A stretch of 64,000 bases of DNA from Actinomadura cremea (GCF_014648495.1 NZ_BMRF01000006.1:62001-126000), one strand, 5' to 3'; numbered from the stretch's first letter, positions 18,580-27,792 are shown. Numbers and translations are program-made. The notes: generated from the letters alone by a model not told the origin.

Positions 18580-19543
18580 TCGTGACCTCCAGGGGGTCCT
18601 TGTCGTCGCGCAGGCCCCGCCAGGAGGGGAACCGCAGGCGTCCGTCCCGGGTGCGGGCGCTGTAGGCGACCTCCCCGACGAGGCTCGGCTCAACCCATTG
18701 CGCGTCGCGGGCGAACTCGCGCGGGACGGGGTCGTCGTAGGGACTCGTCGGACGTCGCAGCGGCCAGAGGGTCTCGTACAGCTCGTCCAGGAAACGGTCC
18801 GAGAAGCCGGTGCCGACATGACCGACGAACCCGAGCCGGCCCTTGCCGTCGTACTCGCCCAGGAGGAGCGACCCCACCCCGCCTTCGCGCCGTCCCTTAC
18901 CGGGCTTCCAGCCGCACACGATCACTTCACGCGTGAGGAAGTTCTTTACCTTCCGCCAGAAGTCGACTCTGCGGCCCGGCCGGTAAGGAGAGTCGAGCCG
19001 TTTGGCCAGCAGCCCCTCCAGATGTTGCTCTCTCGTGAACGCGAGGAGTTCCGCGACCTGCTCGGTGTCGCCGCCGTCCAGGTACGGGGGGACCTCGACG
19101 GGGCCGCTGCCGGCGAGGTCCAGCCCGGCCAGCAGCGCGCGGCGGTCGGAGTACGGGGTGTCGAACAGGACGTACCCGTCCAGGTAGAGCAGGTCGAACA
19201 CGACGTACCGGACGGGGACGTCCCGGACGAGCCGGGGGTCGGGGTGCGCCACGTGCATCCGCCGCTGCAGCCGCTCGAAGCTCGGCCTGCCCTGCTCGAA
19301 CGCGACGACCTCGCCGTCCAGCACGGCGTCGTGTCCGGGCAGGAGGTCGACCAGGGCGGACAGCTCCGGGTAGCGGGACGCGACGTCGCCGCCCCGGCGC
19401 CCGATCGCGCGCAGGCCGTCGGCCGACACCTGGGCGACGGCGCGGACGCCGTCCCACTTCAGCTCCAGACCCCAGCGCGCGCCGTCGCCGGGGAGGTCCC
19501 CGGTGGCGGCCATCATGGGCTCGACGGGCCAAGGCATGGTCAT
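18569..19543 (-). CDS. ligD (lig): ATP-dependent DNA ligase, LigD ligase-domain type
   Basis: 324 residues. The nucleotidyltransferase motif I is LELKWDGVRA with the adenylated Lys, followed by motif III (YVVFDLLYLDG), motif IV (LEGLLAKR) and motif V (DFWRKVKNF). An OB-fold carries GFVGHVGTGF and ends with FPSWRGLRDDK. It seals nicks after processing by the neighbouring polymerase. Divergent from Ku across 110 bases, it forms a compact NHEJ module with it. Confidence 0.92.
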   Translation of the reverse strand: MTMPWPVEPMMAATGDLPGDGARWGLELKWDGVRAVAQVSADGLRAIGRRGGDVASRYPELSALVDLLPGHDAVLDGEVVAFEQGRPSFERLQRRMHVAHPDPRLVRDVPVRYVVFDLLYLDGYVLFDTPYSDRRALLAGLDLAGSGPVEVPPYLDGGDTEQVAELLAFTREQHLEGLLAKRLDSPYRPGRRVDFWRKVKNFLTREVIVCGWKPGKGRREGGVGSLLLGEYDGKGRLGFVGHVGTGFSDRFLDELYETLWPLRRPTSPYDDPVPREFARDAQWVEPSLVGEVAYSARTRDGRLRFPSWRGLRDDKDPLEVTSEQ

Positions 19544-19653
19544 ATCCGCGTCTTACCCGGAGCCCGCGCAAAGGAAAAGGATCAAGGGCGCGTTGTGTCG
19601 CAAATGCGGCCTCGGGAACGCTAGGGCCGGGAGCCGCTGGGTAAGGACCCACC

Positions 19654-20559
19654 ATGCGCAGCATCTGGAAGGGCTCGATCTCGTTCGGGCTGGTGACGAT
19701 ACCCGTGAAGGTCTACTCGGCGACCGAGCAGAGGGACGTCAGCTTCCACCAGGTGCACCGCGAGGACGGCGGCCGCATCAAGTACAAGCGGGTCTGCAGC
19801 GTCGACGGCGAGGAGGTCGACTACGCCGATATCGCCAAGGGCTACGAGCTGCCCAGCGGCGAGATGGTCATCCTCACCGACGAGGACTTCGCCGACCTGC
19901 CGCTGTCGTCGAGCCGCCGCATCGACGTCCTCCAGTTCGTCGAGCGGGAGGAGGTCGACCCGATCTACTTCGCGAAGTCGTACTACCTGGAGCCGGACGC
20001 GCAGGGCGCCAAGCCGTACGTGCTGCTGCGGGACGCGCTGGAGAACTCGGGGCAGGTCGCGATCGTGAAGATCGCGCTGCGGCAGCGCGAGTCGCTGGCG
20101 ACGCTGCGGGTGCGCGGCGGCGTGTTCGTCCTGGAGACGATGCTGTGGCCGGACGAGGTCCGCACCCCCGACTTCCCGTTCCTGGAGGAGGACATCGAGG
20201 TCCGCAAGCAGGAGCTGACGATGGCGACGTCGCTGATCGAGTCGATGGAGGGCGACTTCGACCCGGCGGAGTACAAGGACGCCTACCGCGAGGCGCTGCA
20301 GGCCGTCATCGACGCGAAGATCGAGGGCCGGGAGGTGGCGCGGCCCGCCGAGGAGGCCGAGGAGGAGCCCGCCGCCGACCTGCTGAGCGCGCTGCGCGCC
20401 AGCGTCGAGGCCGCGAAGAAGAGCCGGGGCGGGGAGAAGTCCGGGGGGAAGGCGGGGGAGAAGAAGGCCCCCGCGCGCAAGAAGCCGTCGTCCGGCGGGG
20501 CGAAGAAGGAGACGGCGAAGAAGGAGCCCGCCAAGGGGCGCGGCCGCAAGTCCGCCTGA
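19654..20559 (+). CDS. ku: Ku protein, bacterial NHEJ
   Basis: 301 residues starting MRSIWKGSISFGLVTIPVKVYSAT, the hallmark of bacterial Ku. The beta-barrel core follows (HQVHREDGGRIKYKR, GYELPSGEMVILTDEDF), with the minimal dimer region to about residue 245. A Lys-rich tail from about 255 to the end (KKAPARKKP, KGRGRKSA) fits the DNA-bridging, threading-regulating basic extension of actinobacterial Ku. It binds double-strand break ends and recruits the LigD proteins encoded divergently. Confidence 0.95.
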   Translation: MRSIWKGSISFGLVTIPVKVYSATEQRDVSFHQVHREDGGRIKYKRVCSVDGEEVDYADIAKGYELPSGEMVILTDEDFADLPLSSSRRIDVLQFVEREEVDPIYFAKSYYLEPDAQGAKPYVLLRDALENSGQVAIVKIALRQRESLATLRVRGGVFVLETMLWPDEVRTPDFPFLEEDIEVRKQELTMATSLIESMEGDFDPAEYKDAYREALQAVIDAKIEGREVARPAEEAEEEPAADLLSALRASVEAAKKSRGGEKSGGKAGEKKAPARKKPSSGGAKKETAKKEPAKGRGRKSA

Positions 20560-20583
20560 CCTGCCGCAGCGGCGTCCCGGGCG

Positions 20584-20614
20584 GTGCCCGCCGCCGGGTC
20601 GCGGCGACGGGCAC
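20584..20614. terminator. Hairpin between ku and the SodC-like gene
   Basis: GTGCCCGCCGC can pair with GCGGCGACGGGCAC with a small bulge, between two convergent genes. Confidence 0.45.
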
Positions 20615-20625
20615 GCGCGCCGCGG

Positions 20626-21243
20626 TTAGAAGAACACCGCGTCCGTGCAGATGAGGCGCTTGCCGGCGTCACCGGTCTTCGGGTCGGTGCGGTCCTGGTG
20701 GATGATGACCGACCCGGCGTCCTTCTGGTGGACCCGCCACGGCACCCACGCCTTCGCGTGCCCCTTGCCGCCCTTCTCGACCTTGAAGTCGAGCCAGATC
20801 TCCTTCTTGCGGAGCGGGGTGTGCTTCTTGGCGTGCGGGTTCCGGTAGTGGGCGCCGGCCGAGGCGGGCTTCGGGCCGCACTTGTTCTCGTGGACGTGCG
20901 TGCCCATCGTCTTGCCCCAGTACTTGCGCGGGATGCGGGCCACCGCGAGCCGCACGGTCGTGCCGCGCCCGTCGAGCTCCGTGACGACCTTCGTGTCGAC
21001 CTTCCTGAAGTACGGGTCGTACACGTAGGTCGGTCCGCTGACGGTGTGCGTGCGGGCGTGGTGGCCGCCCTTGTCGCCGTGGCCGCCGTGGTGGCCCCAG
21101 CCGCCATGGCCCTTGCCGTGGTGTCCGTGGTGGCCCTTGCCTCCGTGGTCGTCTTCGGGGCAGGCCATGGCGGGCGAGGCGAGCGGTAGCAGAACGGCGC
21201 CGGCCGCGGCCAGCGTGACGGCGGCCCGGGCGGGCAGTCGCAT
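20626..21243 (-). CDS. Secreted Cu/Zn superoxide dismutase-like protein with His/Gly-rich insert
   Basis: 205 residues with a Sec signal peptide (hydrophobic to about residue 26, cleaved near ASPAMA). A His/Gly-rich segment (about 30-65, repeated HHG and GHGG) follows, then a SodC-like barrel: GTHVHENKC supplies two copper-ligand histidines, AGAHY a third, and SVIIHQD the fourth. The zinc loop between HAKKH and EIWLDF is much shortened, so the zinc site may be absent. It could be an active Cu-only type enzyme or a copper-binding derivative. It acts outside the membrane; the His-rich stretch suggests metal buffering. Confidence 0.75.
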   Translation of the reverse strand: MRLPARAAVTLAAAGAVLLPLASPAMACPEDDHGGKGHHGHHGKGHGGWGHHGGHGDKGGHHARTHTVSGPTYVYDPYFRKVDTKVVTELDGRGTTVRLAVARIPRKYWGKTMGTHVHENKCGPKPASAGAHYRNPHAKKHTPLRKKEIWLDFKVEKGGKGHAKAWVPWRVHQKDAGSVIIHQDRTDPKTGDAGKRLICTDAVFF

Positions 21244-21386
21244 GGGTGTTCCTCTCCGTAGGTACCGGTCCGCGATGACCGGTGGCTCACGATCTTCCTC
21301 ACGGAGAGTGAACGATGCACGACTCCCATGCCCCGGATTGGGTCAAGAGACCCTCAGCCGGCGGTGGTGGCCCGCTGGCCGTCCCG

Positions 21387-21689
21387 CTAGCCGTCCCGCT
21401 TGACGGCCAGGACCCGGACGAGCGCGTCCGAGGCGGCCGCCGCGTCCGTGCAGGGGGCGATCCGCTCGCCCCAGCCGTAGTGGTAGGCCCAGGTGCCGTC
21501 GGGGCCCTCCTGGACCGCGATGACCGGCTCGTTCATCGCGGGCATGGCGGGGTTGGCGACCAGCGCGCTGGGCCACCGGTCCGCGTGCGCCGACACCTCG
21601 ACCGTCCAGCCGCGCGAGCGCAGCACGTCGGTCAGGTGCTCCAGGTGTCCGAGGGCTTCTTCGGCCTCGGTCATCGCCTGCACGAGCAT
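21387..21689 (-). CDS. Hypothetical protein
   Basis: 100 residues from the ATG at 21689, which has GGAGG eight bases upstream. The N-terminal helix (TEAEEALGHLEHLTDVLRSR) is followed by a strand-rich part containing WTVEVSAHADRWPSALVANP and TWAYHYGWGERI. I do not recognise the family. It is probably a small cytosolic alpha/beta protein. It lies alone between the SodC-like and MMPL genes on the same strand. Confidence 0.6.
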   Translation of the reverse strand: MLVQAMTEAEEALGHLEHLTDVLRSRGWTVEVSAHADRWPSALVANPAMPAMNEPVIAVQEGPDGTWAYHYGWGERIAPCTDAAAASDALVRVLAVKRDG

Positions 21690-21863
21690 GGTGGTGCCTC
21701 CAAGGGAACGTCCCATGAGCGGTGAGAGAGCACGCCGGGCCGTCTCCGTCGCGGCGCGCGTCACGCGCGGGCGGCCGGGCGAATCCTGTTCAGTCTCTCC
21801 CCGCCCATGGGCGAGCACAAGCGCTTTCGCTCACTTGGGGGTGCGTTTTCGATCTCCGGAGGG

Positions 21864-24056
21864 TCAGCGCACCGGGACCGGCGGCGCCGCCTGCGGTTCG
21901 GCGGGCGTTCCGTCGCCCTCCCGGATCCCGTACCGGCCGTAGAGCCGGGCGAGCGGACCGGGCGCCCACCAGTTCGCGCGGCCGAGCAGCCGCATCGTGG
22001 CCGGGACGAGGAGGGCCCGCACGATCGTGGCGTCCACCAGGATCGCGACGACCATCCCGACGCCGACCATCTTGATGAACGTGATGCCGGACGTCGCGAA
22101 CGCGCCGATGACCACGATGAACAGCAGTGCCGCGCTGGTGATGATCGAGCCCGTCCGCTGCACGCCGGTCGCGATCGCCGTCGTGGTGGACCCGGTGAGG
22201 TCGTACTGCTCGCGGACGCGCGACAGCAGGAACACCTCGTAGTCCATCGAGATCCCGAACAGCATCGCCAGCATCAGGATCGGCATCGCGGGGTCGATCG
22301 CGCCGGTCGCGGTGAAGCCCAGGAGGCCGGACAGGTTGCCGTCCTGGAAGACCAGCACGATGACGCCGAAGGTGGCGCCGAGCGACAGCACGTTCATCAC
22401 GATCGCCTTCAGCGGCAGCACGACCGAACCGAACGCCAGGAACAGCAGCGCGAACGTCGCCGCGCCGACGAGCAGGCCGACCCACGGCAGCGTCGCGCCG
22501 AGGCTGCCGAGCTGGTCGACGACGCCCGCGGTGGCGCCGCCGACGTGCGCCTGCGCGCCGGGGGGCGGCGGGACGTCGCGGACGCGCTCGACCAGGCCGC
22601 GGGCGGCGTCGGAGTCGAGGTCGGCGGTGTAGGTGAGGGCGATGCGTGTCGTGTCGCCGCCCGTGCCGGAGTTCGTGCCGGTCACGGTGGCGCCGGTGAC
22701 GCCGTCGAGCGCGCCCAGGCGGTCGCCGTACGCCTGGAGCGCGGCCCGGTCGGTCGTCCCGGTCACGACGGCCTCGATGGGGCTCGTGGTGTTCCGCGGG
22801 AAGTCGGCCTCGAGGGACTCGGCGACGGCGCGCGCCTGCGCGTCGGCCGGCAGGACGGTGGCGTCCACGCCGCCCCAGTTGATGCGCAGGAACGGGGCGC
22901 CGAGCGCGAGGAGCAGCGCGACCGTGGCGACGGCGTAGACCACCGGGCGGCGCATGACGCTGTGCGCGAGCCGCCCCCACCGGCTCTCGCCGCGCCCGCC
23001 GCGCCCGCCGCCGTCCGGTCCGGACGCCTTGCGGCGGCGGAACGACAGGGCGTTCACGCGCGGGCCGAGGACGGTGAGCAGCGCGGGCAGCACGGTCAGC
23101 GCGCCGATCATGCAGACGAAGACGGTGGCGATGCCGCCGTAGCCCATCGACCGCAGGAACGTCTGGTCGAACAGCATCAGCCCGGACAGCGACACCGCGA
23201 CCGTGACCCCGGAGACCGCGACCGTCCGTCCGGCCGTGGCCATGGTGGCGGCGAGCGCGTCCGCGCGGTCCCGGCGGGCGATCTCCTCGCGGTACCGGCT
23301 CACCATGAACAGCCCGTAGTCGATGGCGAGGCCGAGCCCGAGGAACGTCGTGATGTTCACCGCGTAGATGGACACGTCCGTCAGGTACGTCAGGACGTGC
23401 AGCGCGGTGAACGATCCGAGGATCGCCAGGCCCCCGACCAGCAGGGGCAGGCTCGCCGCGACCAGCCCGCCGAAGATCAGCACCAGCAGCACGAGCAGCA
23501 CCGGCATGGCCGCCATCTCGGCGCGGGCGATGTCCTGCGACACCCGCTCGTTGATCGCGACGTTCGTCGCGACGGCCCCGCCGACCTGCGCGGTCAGCCC
23601 GCCGCCGACCCGCGGCAGGTCGTCCTCGATCGCCTCGTAGCTCTCCAGTCGCTCCGCGTCGTCCGCACCGGCCAGCCGCAGCACGGCGTAGGTGCCGGTG
23701 CGGTCCTCGCTGACGAACTGCGGTGCCCGCGTCGTCCAGTACGTCGCGGTCGAGGCGATCTCGTCCGCCGGCAGGTCCGCGAGGGCCGCCTCGACGGCCG
23801 TCCGGTACGCCGGGTCGTCCACCGTCGTGTCCCCGCGGTACAGGACGACGACGTCGGCCGCGTCCCGGCCGAGGTCGCGCTCGGCGATCACGGCGGCCCG
23901 GTCGCTCTCGCTGCCCGGCGTGTCGAACCCGCCGGACGGGGACAGCGCGCCGAACACGCCGGTTCCCCACACGCCCGCGAACACCAGCGCGGCGCCCGCC
24001 GCGGCGAGCACCCACCGGCTGCGCCGGTGCACCCAGCGCCCCCACCTGTCGAACAT
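21864..24056 (-). CDS. MMPL/RND-family membrane transporter
   Basis: 730 residues. The RND layout is doubled: an N-terminal membrane helix (about 13-32), a periplasmic-type domain to about 165, six helices to about 330, a second extracytoplasmic domain, then six more helices from about 530. The conserved GLGLAIDYGLFMVSRYREE motif and its second copy FGISMDYEVFLLSRVREQ are the MMPL signatures with proton-relay Asp. The family exports lipids or hydrophobic compounds. The gene is divergent from a TetR regulator across a region with nested inverted repeats, so that regulator probably represses it. Confidence 0.93.
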   Translation of the reverse strand: MFDRWGRWVHRRSRWVLAAAGAALVFAGVWGTGVFGALSPSGGFDTPGSESDRAAVIAERDLGRDAADVVVLYRGDTTVDDPAYRTAVEAALADLPADEIASTATYWTTRAPQFVSEDRTGTYAVLRLAGADDAERLESYEAIEDDLPRVGGGLTAQVGGAVATNVAINERVSQDIARAEMAAMPVLLVLLVLIFGGLVAASLPLLVGGLAILGSFTALHVLTYLTDVSIYAVNITTFLGLGLAIDYGLFMVSRYREEIARRDRADALAATMATAGRTVAVSGVTVAVSLSGLMLFDQTFLRSMGYGGIATVFVCMIGALTVLPALLTVLGPRVNALSFRRRKASGPDGGGRGGRGESRWGRLAHSVMRRPVVYAVATVALLLALGAPFLRINWGGVDATVLPADAQARAVAESLEADFPRNTTSPIEAVVTGTTDRAALQAYGDRLGALDGVTGATVTGTNSGTGGDTTRIALTYTADLDSDAARGLVERVRDVPPPPGAQAHVGGATAGVVDQLGSLGATLPWVGLLVGAATFALLFLAFGSVVLPLKAIVMNVLSLGATFGVIVLVFQDGNLSGLLGFTATGAIDPAMPILMLAMLFGISMDYEVFLLSRVREQYDLTGSTTTAIATGVQRTGSIITSAALLFIVVIGAFATSGITFIKMVGVGMVVAILVDATIVRALLVPATMRLLGRANWWAPGPLARLYGRYGIREGDGTPAEPQAAPPVPVR

Positions 24057-24080
24057 GGTTCATCCTCGCTACACTCGGTC

Positions 24081-24141
24081 ACGAAAGTGAATGCTGTTAA
24101 CTGCGAACGCTGTAAACTTCGCATAACCCGTTCACTTTCGT
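24081..24141. promoter_or_regulatory. Operator region of the MMPL-TetR pair
   Basis: An 11-base perfect inverted repeat (ACGAAAGTGAA at 24081-24091, TTCACTTTCGT at 24131-24141) flanks an inner repeat TGCGAA/TTCGCA (24102-24107 and 24118-24123). The whole lies in an AT-rich island between divergent start codons, the usual place for a TetR operator. Confidence 0.6.
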
Positions 24142-24214
24142 CAACGGTGTGTTTGAGAGATCATGCGGGAACGGCCGGAGACGGCCGGACGGACGGAGAG
24201 AGAGGGGCGGCGAC

Positions 24215-24931
24215 GTGGCGACACGGCGAGACCGGTTGCGGGCGGCGACGGTCCGGGAGATCTCCGAGACCGCGCGCCGCATCCTCGTCGAGCAGGGGCC
24301 GGACGCGGTGACGCTGCGCGCCATCGCCCGCGAGATGGGCATGACCGCGCCCGCCCTGTACCGCTACTTCGGCAGCCACGGCGAGCTGCTGCGCCACCTC
24401 GTCGGGGAGATCTTCACCGAGCTCACCGCCGAGCTGATGGCCGCAGCGAAGGCCGTCCCGCCCGACGACATGGGCGCGAAGTTCCTGGCGGTCGCGCGGC
24501 AGTTCCGCCGCTGGGCCCTCGCCCACCCCCGCGAGTACGCGCTGCTGTTCGGCGTGCCCGTCCGCGGCGCCGACCGGCAGGGCGAGACGGACTTCGCCCA
24601 GGAGTGCGCCCGCCGGTTCGGCTGGACGTTCATGGCCCTGTTCCTCGAACTGTGGAAGAAGCGGCCGTTCCCCGTCCCGGCCGACGAGGACATCCCCGCC
24701 GGGCTGCGCGACCAGCTCGCCCGCTACCGCGCCGACCTCGGGATCTCGCTGCCGCTCGGCGTCGTCCTGCAGTTCGTCAAGTGCTGGATCCGGCTGCAGG
24801 GCGGCGTCAGCCTGGAGGTCTTCGGGCACCTCGAGTTCGCCCTGGACGAGCCCGAGCCCATGTTCGAGCTCATGCTCGCCGAGCTCACCGGGATCCTGAA
24901 CCTGCCCTACGCGCCGCCGTCCGGCTCCTGA
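24215..24931 (+). CDS. TetR-family regulator, WHG-domain type
   Basis: 238 residues from GTG 24215; readings further upstream add Arg-rich sequence only. The TetR HTH is at about 30-50 (TLRAIAREMGMTAPALYRYF). The C-terminal domain with FRRWALAHPREYALLFGVPV is the WHG-type ligand domain. It is divergent from the MMPL pump and the intergenic inverted repeats are its probable binding sites. Its 3' end overlaps the convergent LysR gene by 25 bases. Confidence 0.9.
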   Translation: MATRRDRLRAATVREISETARRILVEQGPDAVTLRAIAREMGMTAPALYRYFGSHGELLRHLVGEIFTELTAELMAAAKAVPPDDMGAKFLAVARQFRRWALAHPREYALLFGVPVRGADRQGETDFAQECARRFGWTFMALFLELWKKRPFPVPADEDIPAGLRDQLARYRADLGISLPLGVVLQFVKCWIRLQGGVSLEVFGHLEFALDEPEPMFELMLAELTGILNLPYAPPSGS

Positions 24932-25788
24932 ACCGCGGCGGCGAGGGCCCGCAGCGCGGCCGTCCCGGCACCGGCCCACACCAGCCCGAGCGCCGACGCC
25001 GGCAGCCCCGCCACCGGGACGAACGCGACGTCGCCGCGCCGGTTGTGGTGGGCCGTCGCGTCGCACAGCAGCATCGCGCCCCGTCCGGCGCCGACGAGCG
25101 TCAGCCCCTCCTGCAGGGTCCGGACGCCCTCGTCGTGCGGGATCGGCCGCCCGTCCGGCGTCGCCGCGGGGCAGTGGAACCGGCGCCAGTACCCGGGGGC
25201 GGGGCCGTCGACGGGGAGGAGCGCGGTGCGGGCGAGGTCCTCGGCACCGAGCCGCGCGCGGCGCGCGAACGGGTGCCCGGCGGGCAGCGCGAGCGTCATC
25301 GGCCGGCGGGAGAACACCGCGCCCACCGTCAGATCGGGCTCGTCCACGGGCAGCAGCACCACCGCCGCGTCCACCTCGCCGCGCCGCAGCGCGCCGAACG
25401 GGTCGCCGAGCGGGATCTCGGCGATGTCGACCCGGTGCTCCGGACGGTCCCGCCGCAGTGCCGCGATGGCCCGCGTGACCCGCTCGTACACCGCGCCCTG
25501 GAAGCCGATGCGGGTGCGCCCGCGCGCGGTCGTCCGGGCCTCGTCCACGACCGCGGCGAGGGCGCCGTAGGCGGGCCGCAGCGACGCGGCGAACTCCGCG
25601 CCGAACGCCGTCAGCCGCACCCGGCGGCTCGTCCGCTCGACCAGCCGGGCGCCGATCCGCGCCTCCAGCGACCGCAGCAGCTGGCTGACGCGGCTCTGCG
25701 ACACGTAGAGGCGCTCGCCCGCCCGCCCGAAGTGCAGCTCCTCGGCGAGGACGAGGAAGCATTCGAGCTCCCGGATCTCCAGCCCCAC
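24907..25788 (-). CDS. LysR-family transcriptional regulator
   Basis: 293 residues. The N-terminal winged HTH (IRELECFLVLAEELHFGRAG, then SQSRVSQLLRSLE) is followed by a LysR substrate-binding domain from about residue 90 (RTRIGFQGAVYERV). GTG start at 25788. It is divergent from an MFS transporter gene with an 85-base gap, the classical arrangement in which the LysR protein activates the transporter gene in response to its substrate. Confidence 0.92.
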   Translation of the reverse strand: MGLEIRELECFLVLAEELHFGRAGERLYVSQSRVSQLLRSLEARIGARLVERTSRRVRLTAFGAEFAASLRPAYGALAAVVDEARTTARGRTRIGFQGAVYERVTRAIAALRRDRPEHRVDIAEIPLGDPFGALRRGEVDAAVVLLPVDEPDLTVGAVFSRRPMTLALPAGHPFARRARLGAEDLARTALLPVDGPAPGYWRRFHCPAATPDGRPIPHDEGVRTLQEGLTLVGAGRGAMLLCDATAHHNRRGDVAFVPVAGLPASALGLVWAGAGTAALRALAAAVQEPDGGA

Positions 25789-25873
25789 GGCACTCCTTCG
25801 GCCTGCATCGATGAGCCTCGCTCATCGAAGTATGAGGGATCGGGCGTTGTTCGGCGCCGCCCCGGACCGTGGG

Positions 25874-27076
25874 ATGAACGACATGCACGATGTTTCCGAT
25901 TCCGTGGGGACGGCCGCGCGCACCGGTGGCCGCGCCTCCGTGCTCGCCGTGGCGGCCGGCACGTTCACCGTCGTCACCGCCGAGATGATGCCCGTGGGCC
26001 TGCTGACGCCGATCGGCGCGTCCCTGGACGTCGGCGCGGGCACGGCCGGCTGGACGCTGACCGTCACCGGCCTCGTCGCCGCCGCCTCCGCCCCGTTCGT
26101 CCCGCGTGCCGCGGGCCGGACCGACCGCCGCACCGCCCTGATCGTCCTCATGCTGCTGCTCGCGGCGGCGAACCTCCTCGCCGCCCTGGCGCCGAACTTC
26201 GCCGTCCTGCTCGCCGCCCGCGTCCTCGTCGGGCTCGGCATGGGCGGGGTGTGGGCGCTCGCCGCGGGCCTCGCGCCCCGGCTCGTCCCGCCGGGCTCCG
26301 CGGGCGCCGCGACGTCGCTGATCTTCGGCGGGATCGCGGCGGCGTCCGTCCTCGGGGTGCCCGCGGGCGCGTTCGTCGAGGCGCTCGTCGGGTGGCGCGC
26401 GGCCTTCGCGGTCGTCGCGGGCCTCGCCGCGGCCGTCGCGCTCGCGATGGCCGCGCTGCTGCCCCGGCTGCCCGCCGCCGGACGGACGTCCGGTGCCCGC
26501 ACCGCGCGCCGTGTCTGGGGGCGCCCGGCCGTGGCGACGGGTCTCGCGGTCACGGTCCTGCTGGTCACCGGGCATTTCGCGGCGTACACGTTCGTCCGTC
26601 CGGTCCTGGAGGACACCGCGGGGCTCGGCGCCGGGGCCGTCGGGACCCTGCTGCTCCTGTACGGGCTCGCGGGCGTCGCGGGCAACTTCGCCGCGGGCCT
26701 GCGCGCCCCGCACGCCCCGCGCGCGACCCTCGCCGTCCTCGCCGCCGGGCTGGCCGGGGCCGTCGTCCTCGTGCCCGTGCTCGGCACGACGCACGCGGGC
26801 GCGTCCGTCCTCATGGTCGTGTGGGGGCTGGCCTACGGGGGCGTGTCGGTCGGCGTGCAGACGTGGCTGCTGGCGTCCGCGCCGGACGACCCCGAACGTG
26901 TCACCGCCCTGTTCGTCGGCGTGTTCAACGGCGGCATCGCCCTCGGCGCCTTCGCGGGCGGCCTCGTGGCCGACGGCGCCGGGACCGGGCCGCTCATGGT
27001 CCTCGCCGCGGCCCTGGCCGCCGCCGCCCTCGCCGTCACCCTGGCGGCCCCGGCCCGGCCGGGCGCCCGGCACTGA
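25874..27076 (+). CDS. MFS transporter (DHA1/arabinose-efflux-like)
   Basis: 400 residues, starting at ATG 25874 (MNDMHDVSDS). Twelve predicted membrane helices; the first (VLAVAAGTFTVVTAEMMPVG) carries the TAEMMPVGLL sequence typical of the DHA1 sugar/drug efflux group. Loop 2-3 reads GRTDRRTALI and helix 4 ARVLVGLGMGG. Substrate unknown. Its divergent LysR neighbour is the likely regulator. Confidence 0.9.
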   Translation: MNDMHDVSDSVGTAARTGGRASVLAVAAGTFTVVTAEMMPVGLLTPIGASLDVGAGTAGWTLTVTGLVAAASAPFVPRAAGRTDRRTALIVLMLLLAAANLLAALAPNFAVLLAARVLVGLGMGGVWALAAGLAPRLVPPGSAGAATSLIFGGIAAASVLGVPAGAFVEALVGWRAAFAVVAGLAAAVALAMAALLPRLPAAGRTSGARTARRVWGRPAVATGLAVTVLLVTGHFAAYTFVRPVLEDTAGLGAGAVGTLLLLYGLAGVAGNFAAGLRAPHAPRATLAVLAAGLAGAVVLVPVLGTTHAGASVLMVVWGLAYGGVSVGVQTWLLASAPDDPERVTALFVGVFNGGIALGAFAGGLVADGAGTGPLMVLAAALAAAALAVTLAAPARPGARH

Positions 27077-27165
27077 CCCCACGGCCCATTGCGGTCGCGC
27101 GGCAACCGCGCCGGCCGAGTACTCCGCGCTGCCCGGCCACCGCTGGACCGTCGAGATTGCCCGGA

Positions 27166-27788
27166 ATGAACGGACCGGACGCGACCGAGCGCCTTCTGGC
27201 GCTCCCCGTCCCGCCGGTGATCGTGGTCCTGACCACCTTCGACGCGGACGAGTACGTCCTGCGCGCCCTGCGCGCGGGCGCCACCGGGTTCCTGGTGAAG
27301 TCGACGCCGCCCGAGGACCTGATCGACCTCGTCCGCGTCACCGCCGCGGGGCACACCGTCCTGTCCCCGGAGGCGACGCGGCGGCTGCACCTGCTCTACC
27401 TGGGCGGACGGATGCTGTACCGGAGCCGGACGTCCGGCCGCGGACGGGACGGCGGGCCCGAAGGACGCGACGGCGTGCGGCGGACCCGCTGGGAGCTGAC
27501 CCGTCAGGAGTTCGGCGTGGCCCTCACCGACCCGAAGGCGCTCCTGCTCTTCGCCGCGTTCATCCCCCCCAGTTCACGGAACCGGCGGCGGGCCCGGTCC
27601 CGGCCCGGCTGCCGGCGTTCGGGCTCGCCTGCATCGCCGTCGAGTTCGCCGCCGCGCCGGTGTACGCGGGGGTCGGCGGACGCCTGTCTGCGTTCGAGCC
27701 GACCGCCCGGACGCGCCGCCTGTTCGACCGCGCCGCGGGGGTCGCCATGCTCACCGTCGCCGGGGCGCTCGCCCTCGACCGCCGCTGA
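27166..27788 (+). pseudogene. Chimeric remnant: response-regulator receiver fragment joined to a frameshifted LysE-family transporter end
   Basis: From 27166 the frame encodes the second half of a NarL-type receiver (VVLTTFDADEYVLRALRAGA, GFLVKSTPPEDLI) but no phosphorylated Asp and no HTH. At about 27385 it passes into LysE sequence (YLGGRMLYRSR, FGVALTDPKALLLFAAFIPP). A run of seven Cs (27564-27570) then shifts the frame; in the next frame QFTEPAAGPVPARLP continues the LysE C-terminus to the TGA at 27788. One more C would restore the LysE reading. The junction suggests deletion between two genes. The frameshift could be natural or a homopolymer sequencing error. Confidence 0.7.
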
Positions 27789-27792
27789 GACG

